Part shown: positions 1 through 7,831 of the stretch, piece after piece
Layout: each line of letters starts with the position of its first letter
How positions within the stretch are numbered: position 1 is the first letter of the stretch
NCBI RefSeq assembly: GCF_023016525.1
Contig: NZ_JALKCG010000002.1
Coordinates: forward strand, 314,001-378,000
DNA length: 64,000 nt
Source of the DNA: Ancylobacter koreensis
Lineage (GTDB): Bacteria; Pseudomonadota; Alphaproteobacteria; Rhizobiales; Xanthobacteraceae
Direction of reading: 5' to 3'
The notes under the pieces: model-generated
The model's database searches: none
What the model was told of the DNA's origin: nothing
The model's input: the letters and a program-made list of their open reading frames with translations, nothing else
Made by a program: the position numbers and the translations under genes

Positions 1-176
1 TTGTCTTTCGCCCGGCATGGTACCGCCGTCATCGGACCAAACTTATAGTTGCCAACGACAACTATGCTCCGGTTGCTCAGGCCGCGTGAGCGGTTTGATC
101 TACGGAAAATAAGTCCTAGCGGGTAGCACCGTCGGGCGGGGTTCGCAGGCACCTGGCAACAGAAGCCTGCACTTTC
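1..176 (+). ncRNA. ssrA: tmRNA, coding piece of a permuted two-piece ssrA (5' truncated by window)
   Basis: Rescues stalled ribosomes by trans-translation. The resume frame begins at GCC 51 and reads A-N-D-N-Y-A-P-V-A-Q-A-A, ending at TGA 87-89; tags starting ANDN and ending in AA are typical of alphaproteobacterial tmRNA. After the tag, GCAGGC and GCCTGC around 145-170 can pair and enclose CCTGGCAACAGAAGCC, the kind of segment that closes the coding RNA in alphaproteobacteria. In this group the gene is permuted, so the tRNA-like acceptor piece should lie upstream, outside the window. The 3' end is approximate. The next gene encodes SspB, the adaptor that recognises this tag. Confidence 0.88.
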
Positions 177-225
177 CTCTCACGACCGGCTGGCGGCCGG
201 GACCGGAATCGGGTTCATTGCCGGC

Positions 226-957
226 ATGAGCGTCGACCTTATCCGCTATGACCTGCTTGTTCAGGACGCGCTGCGCAGCGTCGTGCGCCGCGTGCTGACC
301 GATGTCGCCCGCGACGGTCTGCCGGGCGATCACCACCTCTATATCTCCTTCGACACCTGCGCGGCCGGCGTGCGGCTCTCGCCGCGCCTGAAGGAGCGCT
401 ATCCCGAAGAGATGACCATCGTCCTCCAGCACCAGTTCTGGGACCTGCTGGTCACCGAGCCGTTCTTCGAGGTCGGCCTGTCCTTCAACGGCATTCCCGA
501 GCGGCTGCACATCCCGTTCTCCGCGCTGAAGGGTTTCTTCGACCCCTCGGTGAAGTTCGGCCTGCAGTTCGAGCCGATGCCCGAGGAGGACGAGGAGACG
601 GCGGAGGAGGCGGCGCCGACCCTCTCCGAGGTGCCGCCTACGCCCGCGCCGGTGACGCCCTTCGGCGAGGCACGTCCCACCTCCGTGCCCTCGACCCGCG
701 CCCCGGCGCGGTCGGCCGATCCGAAGCCCGCGCCCGAGGCGAAGCCTGCGCCCACTCCCCGCGCCGTCCGGCCCGAACCTGCCGGCGACGGCAAGCCGGC
801 GCTGAAGGAGGCCGCTCCGAAGGCGGCGCCGGCCAAGGGCGTGCCCGCCAAAGATGTTTCCGCCAAGGATGCGGCGCCGAAGGAGGCGGGCAAGGACGAG
901 GCGGCCAAGGATGGCGGCGCGCAGGTCGTACGCCTCGACGCCTTCCGCAAGAAGTGA
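226..957 (+). CDS. sspB: SspB-type ClpXP adaptor (alphaproteobacterial)
   Basis: Adaptor that binds ssrA-tagged proteins in the cytoplasm and delivers them to ClpXP. The folded substrate-binding domain spans residues 1-117 and contains QHQFWDL (68-74), LSFNG (85-89) and FGLQFE (111-116), the usual signature of the alpha family. Residues 118-230 are a low-complexity Glu/Pro then Ala/Lys/Pro linker, and the last ten residues (VVRLDAFRKK) form the conserved ClpX-docking tail. At 243 aa it is long because the linker is long. It lies about 50 bases downstream of the tmRNA gene whose tag it recognises, so tag and adaptor are side by side. The start is the ATG immediately before SVDLIRYD. Confidence 0.93.
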   Translation: MSVDLIRYDLLVQDALRSVVRRVLTDVARDGLPGDHHLYISFDTCAAGVRLSPRLKERYPEEMTIVLQHQFWDLLVTEPFFEVGLSFNGIPERLHIPFSALKGFFDPSVKFGLQFEPMPEEDEETAEEAAPTLSEVPPTPAPVTPFGEARPTSVPSTRAPARSADPKPAPEAKPAPTPRAVRPEPAGDGKPALKEAAPKAAPAKGVPAKDVSAKDAAPKEAGKDEAAKDGGAQVVRLDAFRKK

Positions 958-979
958 CACTCCAGAAAAGAAGCGATCC

Positions 980-2269
980 GTGAGCGCCAATCCCGAGGTC
1001 ATCGTCGTCGGCGCCGGCGCGGCGGGCCTTGCGGCCGGCGCGCGGCTGCGCCGGTCCGGCATCGACGTGCTGGTGGTGGAAGCCGCCGCGCGTACCGGCG
1101 GGCGGGCATGGACGGACACCCATACGTTCGGCATCGCCTGGGACCGGGGCTGCCACTGGCTGCATTCGGCCTCTATGAACCCGTTGCGCGCCGCCGCCGA
1201 CGAGCTGGGCCTCACCTATCTCGTGCGCGGCAACCGGCAGGCGCGGGCGACGCATCTGGGCGACCGCTGGGCCGATGAGGCCGAGCGCGAGGCGATCTGG
1301 CAGGCGATACAGGCGGGCTACGGCGTCGTGCACAGGGCGGGCGAGGAAGGCCGCGACGTCGCCGCCAGCGCCGTGCTCGATCCGGCCGCGCCGTGGAGCC
1401 GGCTGGTTCGGCACTGGCTGACCCTTATGTCGGCCGCCGAGCCGGAGCGGCTCTCGGCGCTCGACTATGCCGCCTACACCGACACCGGCGAGAACTGCCC
1501 GGTGGAGAAGGGCTATGGCGCGCTGATCCAGGCGCTGGCCGCCCGCCGGGCGCCGGACCTGCCGGTCGTCACCGATTGCACGGTCTCGCGCATCGACTGG
1601 TCCGGCGAGGGTGTGTCGCTGGAGACCCCACGCGGCACGCTGAAGGCGCAGCTCGCCATCGTGGCGGTGCCGACCACCGTCATCGCGCGCGGCGGCCTCG
1701 CCTTCGCGCCGCTGCTGCCCGCCGAACTCGCGGAGGCCTTCGCGACGCTGCCGCTCGGCGCGGCGGAGAAGGTCGCATTCCTGTTTGATCGCGACGTGTT
1801 CGGCGTGGCGCCGACGACCTATGTCGACACGATCGACGTGGCGCACCTCGACCGGCGGCCGATCAATTTCGTGGTCAGCCCCTTCGGCGCGCCGATGGCG
1901 ATCGGCCAGCTCGGCGGCGACAATGCCGCGCGGCTGGTGGCGGCCGGGCCGGAGGCGATGCGCGATTTCGGCCTCGCCGCGCTGAAGGACGCCTTCGGCG
2001 CCGACGTCGAGAAGCATGTAGTGGGCCTTGCCACCACCGGCTGGGTGAGCGACCCGCTGATCGGCGGCGCCTATAGCTGCGCGCTGCCCGGCTTCGCGCA
2101 TGTACGTGCGCGGCTCTCCGCCACCCATGCCGAGCCGCTCGGAGGGCGTATCCTGTTCGCGGGCGAGGCGGTGTCGCCGCACGCCTATTCGACCGCCCAT
2201 GGCGCGCACGAGACGGGCCTCGCCGCCGCCGAGGCGGCCATCGCGCAGCTGCGAGGGCGGGCGGCGTGA
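980..2269 (+). CDS. FAD-dependent amine oxidase family oxidoreductase
   Basis: A 429-residue flavoprotein of the flavin amine oxidase/phytoene desaturase superfamily. The dinucleotide-binding signature GAGAAG is at residues 11-16, the ribose-binding Glu at 34, and the second FAD motif RTGGRAW at 38-44. The C terminus has the matching FAD-closing segment (LFAGEA, then HGAHETG). The substrate cannot be read from the sequence; amines and carotenoid-like or sterol-like substrates all occur in this superfamily. I chose the GTG start at 980, behind a purine-rich AGAAAAGAAG stretch and 22 bases after sspB; starting further upstream would only read through the sspB tail. It overlaps folA by four bases (GTGA). 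Confidence 0.8.
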   Translation: MSANPEVIVVGAGAAGLAAGARLRRSGIDVLVVEAAARTGGRAWTDTHTFGIAWDRGCHWLHSASMNPLRAAADELGLTYLVRGNRQARATHLGDRWADEAEREAIWQAIQAGYGVVHRAGEEGRDVAASAVLDPAAPWSRLVRHWLTLMSAAEPERLSALDYAAYTDTGENCPVEKGYGALIQALAARRAPDLPVVTDCTVSRIDWSGEGVSLETPRGTLKAQLAIVAVPTTVIARGGLAFAPLLPAELAEAFATLPLGAAEKVAFLFDRDVFGVAPTTYVDTIDVAHLDRRPINFVVSPFGAPMAIGQLGGDNAARLVAAGPEAMRDFGLAALKDAFGADVEKHVVGLATTGWVSDPLIGGAYSCALPGFAHVRARLSATHAEPLGGRILFAGEAVSPHAYSTAHGAHETGLAAAEAAIAQLRGRAA

Positions 2270-2790
2270 GCGCGGCGGCGCCTCCGGCGCTCGCCCTCGT
2301 GGCGGCGGTCGGCGAGAACGGGGTGATCGGGCGCGGCGACGAGCTGCCCTGGCACATCTCCGGCGATCTCAAGCGCTTCCGCGCCATCACCTGGGGCAAG
2401 CCGATCCTGATGGGGCGGCGCACCTTCCAGTCCATCGGCCGGCCGCTGCCGGGTCGCACCAGCATCGTCATCAGCCGCGACACCGGCTTCGCTGTCCCCG
2501 AGGGCGTGCTGACCGCGCCTTCGCTGGAAGCGGCGCTGGTGCTGGGTGCGCAAGAGGCGGAACGGCTCGGCGTCGACGAGATGGCGGTCATCGGCGGCGC
2601 TCAGATTTACGCGCAGGCCTTCCCCCATGCGAGCCGGCTGCGGCTGACCGAGGTGCATGCCCGGCCCGAGGGCGACGTGCATTTCCCGGCCTTCGAACGC
2701 TGGGCGTGGCGGGAAGTCGGGCGCGAGGGGCCGATCAAGGGCGAGAAGGACGAATACGCCTTCAGCTTCGTGGATTACGAGCTGGCGTGA
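2266..2790 (+). CDS. folA: Dihydrofolate reductase
   Basis: Reduces 7,8-dihydrofolate to tetrahydrofolate with NADPH, which thymidylate and purine synthesis need; target of trimethoprim. The 174-residue length is normal. DELPWH (25-30) followed by the catalytic acid Asp34 in GDLKRF, the NADPH loop GRRTFQSIG (50-58) and the later IGGAQIY segment are all present. It starts at GTG 2266 inside the stop of the amine oxidase gene (GTGA overlap), so the two are translationally coupled. The frequent neighbour thyA is not seen here. Confidence 0.95.
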   Translation: MSAAAPPALALVAAVGENGVIGRGDELPWHISGDLKRFRAITWGKPILMGRRTFQSIGRPLPGRTSIVISRDTGFAVPEGVLTAPSLEAALVLGAQEAERLGVDEMAVIGGAQIYAQAFPHASRLRLTEVHARPEGDVHFPAFERWAWREVGREGPIKGEKDEYAFSFVDYELA

Positions 2791-2826
2791 GCCCCCGGCG
2801 TCATGCCGGCCGTGACGGGAGTCTCG

Positions 2827-3507
2827 TCAGATCGGCCGGCCCTCGACGCTGATCGACAGCGTCTTCTCCATGTCGTCCATCTCGTCGAGATAGGGATAGA
2901 TGGCGCGAGCCTGCCGCACCGCCTCCAGCGCCCGCTTCTCGTCGCCGATCTCCTTGCAGATGATGGCGATGCCGGCCCAGGCGCCGTAATGGCGCGGCTC
3001 GCGCGCCACCACCTGGCGCAGATCGACCAGCGCGTCGGCGAAGTCCTGCTTGAGATAGAAGACGGTCGCGCGCTTGTTCCAGGCTTCCAGATGGTCGGGC
3101 GAGACCTTCAGCACGCCGTCGAGAAGCTGGACGGCGAGATCGAAATCCTTCGCCTCGGTGGCGAGGGCGGCGCGGCTCATCAACAGGTCGGCGGTGTCGC
3201 TGCCCGAGGGGGTGAGCGCGATGTCGATGCGCTCGGCGATGCCCTTGGCCGATTCCTTGTCCGGCGCCGCCTTCAGCGCGGCGAACAGCGCGTCGAGCCG
3301 CTTGGCGCGGTCGGGCTCGGAGGAGGGTTTGTCGGCCGCACCGGCCGCCTTGGCCTCGGGCGCGGCATCAGGTCTGGCGTCGTCCGCCGCTGCCGGTGGC
3401 TGGGCCAGGGGCGGCCCGGCATTCTGGGCAAGGGCAGCCGAAGGCATCCCGGCAAACGGGGCCCCGAGCGAGCCGGCGAGGATGAGAACAGCAAAAAGGG
3501 CGCGCAT
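2827..3507 (-). CDS. Secreted tetratricopeptide-repeat protein
   Basis: A 226-residue protein with a clear signal peptide (hydrophobic residues 4-26, cleavage after an Ala-Leu-Ala type site near 27) followed by an Ala/Pro-rich linker to about residue 65. The C-terminal half is helical with TPR spacing: AKDFDLAVQLLDGVLKVSPD and DFADALVDLRQVVAREP are adjacent repeat units. TPR proteins act as scaffolds, so a periplasmic protein-interaction role is likely, but the partner is unknown. It ends 36 bases from the convergent folA stop. Similar small TPR proteins are common in Hyphomicrobiales and have no experimental name that I know of. Confidence 0.72.
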   Translation of the reverse strand: MRALFAVLILAGSLGAPFAGMPSAALAQNAGPPLAQPPAAADDARPDAAPEAKAAGAADKPSSEPDRAKRLDALFAALKAAPDKESAKGIAERIDIALTPSGSDTADLLMSRAALATEAKDFDLAVQLLDGVLKVSPDHLEAWNKRATVFYLKQDFADALVDLRQVVAREPRHYGAWAGIAIICKEIGDEKRALEAVRQARAIYPYLDEMDDMEKTLSISVEGRPI

Positions 3508-3603
3508 TACTCCAGTCTAGGAGCGATGGCGCCCTCGTCAATGCTGCAGGGCAGCGAGCCGCGAAATCGTGAACGCGGCCGGGCCGGCGAACCGGCCGGA
3601 GGC

Positions 3604-3729
3604 TCAGCCCTGGCGGGCCTTGAAGCGCTTCTGGGTCTTGTTGATGATGTAGACACGGCCCTTGCGGCGCACCAGACGGTTGTCGCGGTGACGGCCGAGC
3701 AGCGACTTGAGCGAGTTACGGATCTTCAT
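3604..3729 (-). CDS. rpmJ: 50S ribosomal protein L36 (zinc-free form)
   Basis: Forty-one residues, very basic, beginning [10 protein letters not shown] and containing GRVYIINKT. This is the alternative L36 that lacks the Cys/His zinc ribbon: there is no cysteine at all. It is the usual form in alphaproteobacteria. A consensus-like promoter lies upstream (3820-3849 on this strand), leaving an untranslated leader of about 85 bases, so it is transcribed independently of the DUF4260 gene behind it. Confidence 0.93.
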   Translation of the reverse strand: MKIRNSLKSLLGRHRDNRLVRRKGRVYIINKTQKRFKARQG

Positions 3730-3819
3730 GACACTTAACCTTCGGATCGACAGCGCCTGCGCATGAGACGGCGCCTCCATGGCCGCGCCCCGATCCGCCA
3801 GCTTTAATTCGAGGCCCGG

Positions 3820-3849
3820 CTGATAGCGGAGGGCAGGGCCGTTTGTCAA
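3820..3849 (-). promoter_or_regulatory. Predicted promoter of rpmJ
   Basis: Read on the minus strand, a perfect TTGACA (complement at 3844-3849) is followed after 18 bases by TATCAG (complement at 3820-3825). The -35 box overlaps the stop codon of the DUF4260 gene. This fits a sigma70-type housekeeping promoter for the downstream ribosomal protein gene. Confidence 0.55.
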
Positions 3850-4277
3850 TCCGCGTGGCGCTTCGCGGCGCCGTCATCCTCATTTCGTCCGATACGGCCG
3901 AGATGGGTGTGGGCGAATCCCCGCGCCGATTTGAGGCCGTAGCCCAGCGCCCGGTCGAGCCCGATATGCGCGACCCAGATGACGGCGATGGCACCGGCGA
4001 GCGGCGCACCAAGCGCGTAGGCGAGGCCGCCCAACAGGGCCGGCCCGAGATAGGTGTGGGCGACATTGTAGAAGAAGGCGCCCGTTCGCGGCCCTGCCAG
4101 ATAGCCCAGCATGGACAGGTCCGGCACCAGGATCAGCGCCGCGAACAGCCACCAGCTCGCGCCCAACGCGTGATAGGCGAAAAGGGCGGCGCCGAAGCCG
4201 GCGAGCCCCTCGATGCGCAGCAGGATCGTCGGCCCATCAGGTGCGGGGCGCAGGGTGGCGCCGATCTCGTTCGCCAT
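3846..4277 (-). CDS. DUF4260 family membrane protein
   Basis: A 143-residue protein with three to four hydrophobic segments (around residues 20-60 and 75-105) matching the DUF4260 family: an early LRIEGLAGF segment, [26 protein letters not shown], and a late [13 protein letters not shown]. It is a predicted inner-membrane protein of unknown function. The ATG at 4277 gives the normal family length; longer upstream readings are not supported. It follows rnhA on the same strand with a 26-base gap, so it may be the last gene of the ispH-thrB-rnhA run. Confidence 0.75.
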   Translation of the reverse strand: MANEIGATLRPAPDGPTILLRIEGLAGFGAALFAYHALGASWWLFAALILVPDLSMLGYLAGPRTGAFFYNVAHTYLGPALLGGLAYALGAPLAGAIAVIWVAHIGLDRALGYGLKSARGFAHTHLGRIGRNEDDGAAKRHAD

Positions 4278-4303
4278 TGCCGGTTCCTTCCAGCGCCGCC
4301 CGT

Positions 4304-4816
4304 CTAGCCCATGCCGCGCGCGGCCTTGTAAGGCGCCATGCCCGCGCGGGCCAGTTCGTCGGCGCGCTCGTTCATCTCGTCGCCGGCGTGGCCCTTGACC
4401 CAGTGCCAGCGTATTTCGTGGCGGGCGATGGCCGCTTCCAGCCGCTCCCACAGGTCGACATTCTTCACCGGCTTCTTGTCGGCTGTGCGCCAGCCATTGC
4501 GCTTCCAGCCGGCGATCCATTTGGTGATGCCGTTGCGCATATATTCACTGTCGGTGTGCAGGTCGACGGTGCAGGGGCGCTTCAGCGCCTCCAGCGCCGA
4601 GATCGCCGCCATCAGCTCCATGCGGTTGTTGGTGGTGGGGCTCTCGCCGCCGCAGAGTTCCTTCTCGGCGCCGGCATAGCGCAGTATCGCGCCCCAGCCG
4701 CCGGGACCGGGATTGCCCGAACAGGCGCCGTCGGTCCACACCGCGACGATGCCTTTCGGCATCTCCTTCGGTGCGTCGTCGGCGAAGACGCGGGCGGTGC
4801 CGGGCGCGGTCTTCAC
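4304..4816 (-). CDS. rnhA: Ribonuclease HI
   Basis: Cleaves the RNA strand of RNA-DNA hybrids. The four catalytic acids are in place: Asp29 ([12 protein letters not shown]), Glu67 (NNRMEL), Asp89 (HTDSEY) and Asp153 (NERADELA), plus His142 in KGHAGDE. The 170-residue length is normal with a slightly extended N terminus. The start is a GTG at 4816 that overlaps the thrB stop as GTGA, so the two are coupled; the internal ATG before PKGIVAVW is a less likely alternative. The order ispH-thrB-rnhA is typical of Hyphomicrobiales. Confidence 0.94.
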   Translation of the reverse strand: MKTAPGTARVFADDAPKEMPKGIVAVWTDGACSGNPGPGGWGAILRYAGAEKELCGGESPTTNNRMELMAAISALEALKRPCTVDLHTDSEYMRNGITKWIAGWKRNGWRTADKKPVKNVDLWERLEAAIARHEIRWHWVKGHAGDEMNERADELARAGMAPYKAARGMG

Positions 4817-5793
4817 GCGTCGACGCCTTCGAGGAGGCCGTAGTCGCGCGGGCTCGTCACCGAGCGGTGGAAACGCAGCTTGCGCAGATATTCCAGCGGA
4901 TCGTGCGGGCGCACCAGCGCGCCGGGCGGCACGTTCAGCCAGTCGACGAGGCGGGTGAGCAGGAAGCGCAGCGCCGCCCCGCGCGCCAGAAGCGGCAGCG
5001 CGGCGATCTCCTCCGCCGTGAGCGGGCGCTTGGCCCGGTAGGCGGCGAGCAGGGCGCGGCCCTTGGTCTGGTTGTAGGCGCCGTCCGGCTCGAAGCACCA
5101 GGCGTTCAGGCAGATGGCGACGTCATAGGCGAGCTGGTCGTTGCAGGCGAAGTAGAAGTCGATCAGCCCCGACAACCGCCCATCGGTGAAGAACACATTG
5201 TCGGGGAACAGGTCCGCATGGATGACGCCGGCAGGCAGGCCGGCGGGCCAGTGCGCCTCCAGCACCGAGAGCTCGTCGGCAATCAGCGCGGAGAGGCCGG
5301 GCGCCACCGTGTCGGCGCGCTCGGCCGCCTGATCGTAGAGCGGGCGCCAGCCGGCCACCGAAAGCGCGTTGAGGCGGCTGAACCCGGCGAAGTCGGCGCC
5401 GGCCTTGTGCAGCCCCGCCAGCGCGGCGCCGAGCGCGGCGCAGTTGGCGGCGGTCGGCCGGCGCACCGAGGTGCCGACGAGGAAGGTGGCGATCAGCGCC
5501 GGGCGTCCGGCCAGCGTGCCGAGCGCGATGCCCGCGCGGTTGCGCACCGGCTGCGGGCAGTCGATGCCGCGTTTGGCCAGATGCTCCATCAGCGCGACGA
5601 AGAAGGGCAGGTCGGCCGGGTTCACCCGTTTCTCGTAGAGGGTGAGGATGAAGCCGCCGGCTTCCGTCTGCAGCAGGTAGTTCGAATTCTCCACGCCCTC
5701 CGCGATGCCCTTGAAGGCGCGCAGCCGGCCGATCTCATAGGTGGAGAGGAAGGCTTCGAGCTCTTCCGGCGAAACGTCGGTGTAGACGGCCAT
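4813..5793 (-). CDS. thrB: Homoserine kinase (APH-fold type)
   Basis: Phosphorylates homoserine on the way to threonine. This is the 326-residue aminoglycoside-phosphotransferase-like ThrB found in alphaproteobacteria and pseudomonads, not the GHMP-type enzyme. Seen: N-terminal [21 protein letters not shown] near 33-41, catalytic loop HADLFPDN (192-199) and the metal-binding IDFYFA (211-216). It lies 14 bases after ispH and overlaps rnhA by four bases, indicating one transcript. Confidence 0.94.
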   Translation of the reverse strand: MAVYTDVSPEELEAFLSTYEIGRLRAFKGIAEGVENSNYLLQTEAGGFILTLYEKRVNPADLPFFVALMEHLAKRGIDCPQPVRNRAGIALGTLAGRPALIATFLVGTSVRRPTAANCAALGAALAGLHKAGADFAGFSRLNALSVAGWRPLYDQAAERADTVAPGLSALIADELSVLEAHWPAGLPAGVIHADLFPDNVFFTDGRLSGLIDFYFACNDQLAYDVAICLNAWCFEPDGAYNQTKGRALLAAYRAKRPLTAEEIAALPLLARGAALRFLLTRLVDWLNVPPGALVRPHDPLEYLRKLRFHRSVTSPRDYGLLEGVDA

Positions 5794-5807
5794 GGGATCA
5801 GTCGGAC

Positions 5808-6791
5808 CTATTCCGCTGCGTCGGGGCGGAGCTGGCGGGGCAGCGGGAAGAACACGTCCTCATGCGCGGTATGCACCGTCTCCACCTTGAGCGTGTAGCG
5901 CTCGGCGAAGGCGTCGAGAATCTCCTCGACGAGGATTTCGGGGGCGGAGGCGCCCGCGCTGACGCCGAGCGAGGCGATGGCGCCGAACACGCTCCAGTCG
6001 ATCTCGCCGGCCCGCTGCACCAGCGCGGCATGGCGGCAGCCCTCGCGCTCGGCGGCTTCGCGCAGGCGCTGCGAGTTCGACGAATTGGGCGCGCCGACCA
6101 CGATCATCGCGTCCACCTCGGGGGCGACGCGCTTGACCGCCTCCTGCCGGTTGGTGGTGGCGTAGCAGATGTCCTCCTTGTGCGGCGCCACCATCAGGGG
6201 GAAGCGCTCGCGCAGGATCGCCACGATCTCGGCGGTGTCGTCGATGGAGAGAGTGGTCTGTGTGGTGAAGGCGAGATTCGAGGGATCGCGCGGGGTGAAG
6301 ACGCGCGCCTGCGCGGCGGTCTCGACCAGCGCGACGGCGCCCTCGGGAAGCTGGCCCATGGTGCCGATCACCTCGGGGTGGCCGGCATGGCCGATGAGCA
6401 CGACCTCGCGCCCCCGCTTGAAGTGAACCGTGGCCTCGCGATGCACCTTCGTCACCAGCGGGCAGGTGGCGTCGATGGCGAAGAAATTGCGCCGCGCCGC
6501 GTCCTCCGGCACGGATTTGGCGACGCCATGGGCGGAGAAGATCACCGGCGCGGTGCTGCCGGCGGGGACCTCGTCCAGCTCCTCGACGAAGATCGCGCCC
6601 TTCGCCTTCAGCCCCTCGACGACATATTTATTGTGCACGATCTCGTGGCGCACATAGACCGGCGGGCCGTACATCTCCAGCGCCCGCTCCACCGCGTCGA
6701 TGGCGCGCACCACACCGGCGCAGAAGCCGCGCGGGGCACACAGGAGAACGCGCAGGGACGGTTTTTCGGCGGGCGACATCGTCATGTCCAT
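5808..6791 (-). CDS. ispH: 4-hydroxy-3-methylbut-2-enyl diphosphate reductase
   Basis: Last enzyme of the MEP isoprenoid pathway, a [4Fe-4S] protein making IPP and DMAPP. The three cluster cysteines are visible in RGFCAGV (Cys24), [11 protein letters not shown] and [10 protein letters not shown], and the [10 protein letters not shown] and SNSQRL motifs are intact. There are three in-frame ATGs at the start (6791, 6785, 6779); I took the first, but any is possible. It reads away from trcR, and the two share a 240-base intergenic region. Confidence 0.95.
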   Translation of the reverse strand: MDMTMSPAEKPSLRVLLCAPRGFCAGVVRAIDAVERALEMYGPPVYVRHEIVHNKYVVEGLKAKGAIFVEELDEVPAGSTAPVIFSAHGVAKSVPEDAARRNFFAIDATCPLVTKVHREATVHFKRGREVVLIGHAGHPEVIGTMGQLPEGAVALVETAAQARVFTPRDPSNLAFTTQTTLSIDDTAEIVAILRERFPLMVAPHKEDICYATTNRQEAVKRVAPEVDAMIVVGAPNSSNSQRLREAAEREGCRHAALVQRAGEIDWSVFGAIASLGVSAGASAPEILVEEILDAFAERYTLKVETVHTAHEDVFFPLPRQLRPDAAE

Positions 6792-6887
6792 CGGGGCCGG
6801 GCGGTAAGGCCCGAGCAGGGCCACGCCACCGTCATGGGTGGCGCGGCCCGCGCTGTCAAGCCGGGCCGGCCGCCCCTGTCTTTGGGT

Positions 6888-6916
6888 TTGCAGGACGGCG
6901 CGCACAAGCCTATATT
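6888..6916 (+). promoter_or_regulatory. Predicted promoter of trcR
   Basis: TTGCAG at 6888-6893 and TATATT at 6911-6916 are separated by exactly 17 bases. This is one of the better sigma70-like promoters in the window and leaves a leader of about 105 bases before the trcR ATG. Confidence 0.55.
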
Positions 6917-7028
6917 ACGTGCATCCCGGTCATCGCGAGACGGTCCGAGGCTCTGCCCCCGAGGGTGGGCGGAGCGCGTGAAGACTCGTGCGCGGCCGAA
7001 TGAACCAATCTGGATGGAGACGCGTCCC

Positions 7029-7733
7029 ATGGCGAACGCCCCCCTGATGCCGAAGGCCACCGCCGTGTGGCTGGTCGAGAACACCGCGCTGACCTTCGAC
7101 CAGATCGCGGATTTCTGTAAGCTCCACGTGCTGGAGGTGAAGAGCATCGCCGACGGCGAGGTCGCGCAGGGCATCAAGGGGCTCGACCCGGTGTCGAGCG
7201 GCCAGCTCGCCCGCGAGGAGATCGAGCGCGCCGAGAAGAACCCGAACCACCGGCTGAAGCTGCTGGAATCGAAGGTGCGTCTGCCGGAGCCCAAGCGCCG
7301 CCGCGGCCCGCGCTACACCCCGGTGTCGAAGCGCCAGGACCGCCCGAACGCCATTCTCTGGCTGCTGCGCAACCATCCCGAGCTCAAGGACAGCCAGATC
7401 ATGCGTCTGGTGGGCACCACCAAGACGACCATCGAGTCGATCAAGGAGCGCACCCACTGGAACGCGCAGAACCTGACGCCGATGGACCCGGTGACGCTGG
7501 GCCTGTGCTCGCAGATCGACCTCGACATCGAGGTGCAGCGCTCCTCCAAGGACCGCCCGGCGACTGCCCCGGCCGAGCAGGGTGCGACGCTGCTGCCGGT
7601 GGACGTGTCGACCGGCGAGGCGCCCGAGCCGTTCAGCCCCGCCCGCAAGCCGCGCGAGGAGGCCATCGACCTCGAAACCGTGTTCGCCAAGCTCGGCGGC
7701 TCGCGCAAGAGCGAGGCCGAGGACGAGGAGTGA
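7029..7733 (+). CDS. trcR: Cell-cycle transcriptional regulator TrcR (DUF1013)
   Basis: A 234-residue DUF1013 protein, now usually named TrcR and conserved across alphaproteobacteria. The N terminus reads MANAPLMPKATAVWLVENTA, followed by two helix-turn-helix-like segments (FDQIADFCKLHVLEVKSIA and LKDSQIMRLVGTTKTTIES) and a conserved ERTHWNAQNLTPMDPVTLG block; the C-terminal 60 residues are low-complexity. It is thought to regulate transcription during the cell cycle, but direct targets cannot be inferred here. GGAGA at 7016-7020 fits the ATG at 7029 better than the ATG at 7014. It is followed by a strong terminator. Confidence 0.88.
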   Translation: MANAPLMPKATAVWLVENTALTFDQIADFCKLHVLEVKSIADGEVAQGIKGLDPVSSGQLAREEIERAEKNPNHRLKLLESKVRLPEPKRRRGPRYTPVSKRQDRPNAILWLLRNHPELKDSQIMRLVGTTKTTIESIKERTHWNAQNLTPMDPVTLGLCSQIDLDIEVQRSSKDRPATAPAEQGATLLPVDVSTGEAPEPFSPARKPREEAIDLETVFAKLGGSRKSEAEDEE

Positions 7734-7771
7734 GGCTCCCGGCCGCCGCAAGGCGTCGGAGCTGAGACGAC

Positions 7772-7807
7772 AAAAGCCCGGAGCGGCCTCCCGCTCCGGG
7801 CTTTTTC
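7772..7807. terminator. Bidirectional Rho-independent terminator
   Basis: AAGCCCGGAGCGG pairs with CCGCTCCGGGCTT around a CCTC loop, with an A run before and a T run after. It sits between the convergent trcR and prpE genes and can serve both. Confidence 0.9.
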
Positions 7808-7831
7808 ATTTTCGGGGCGCTGCCCGGCCGC

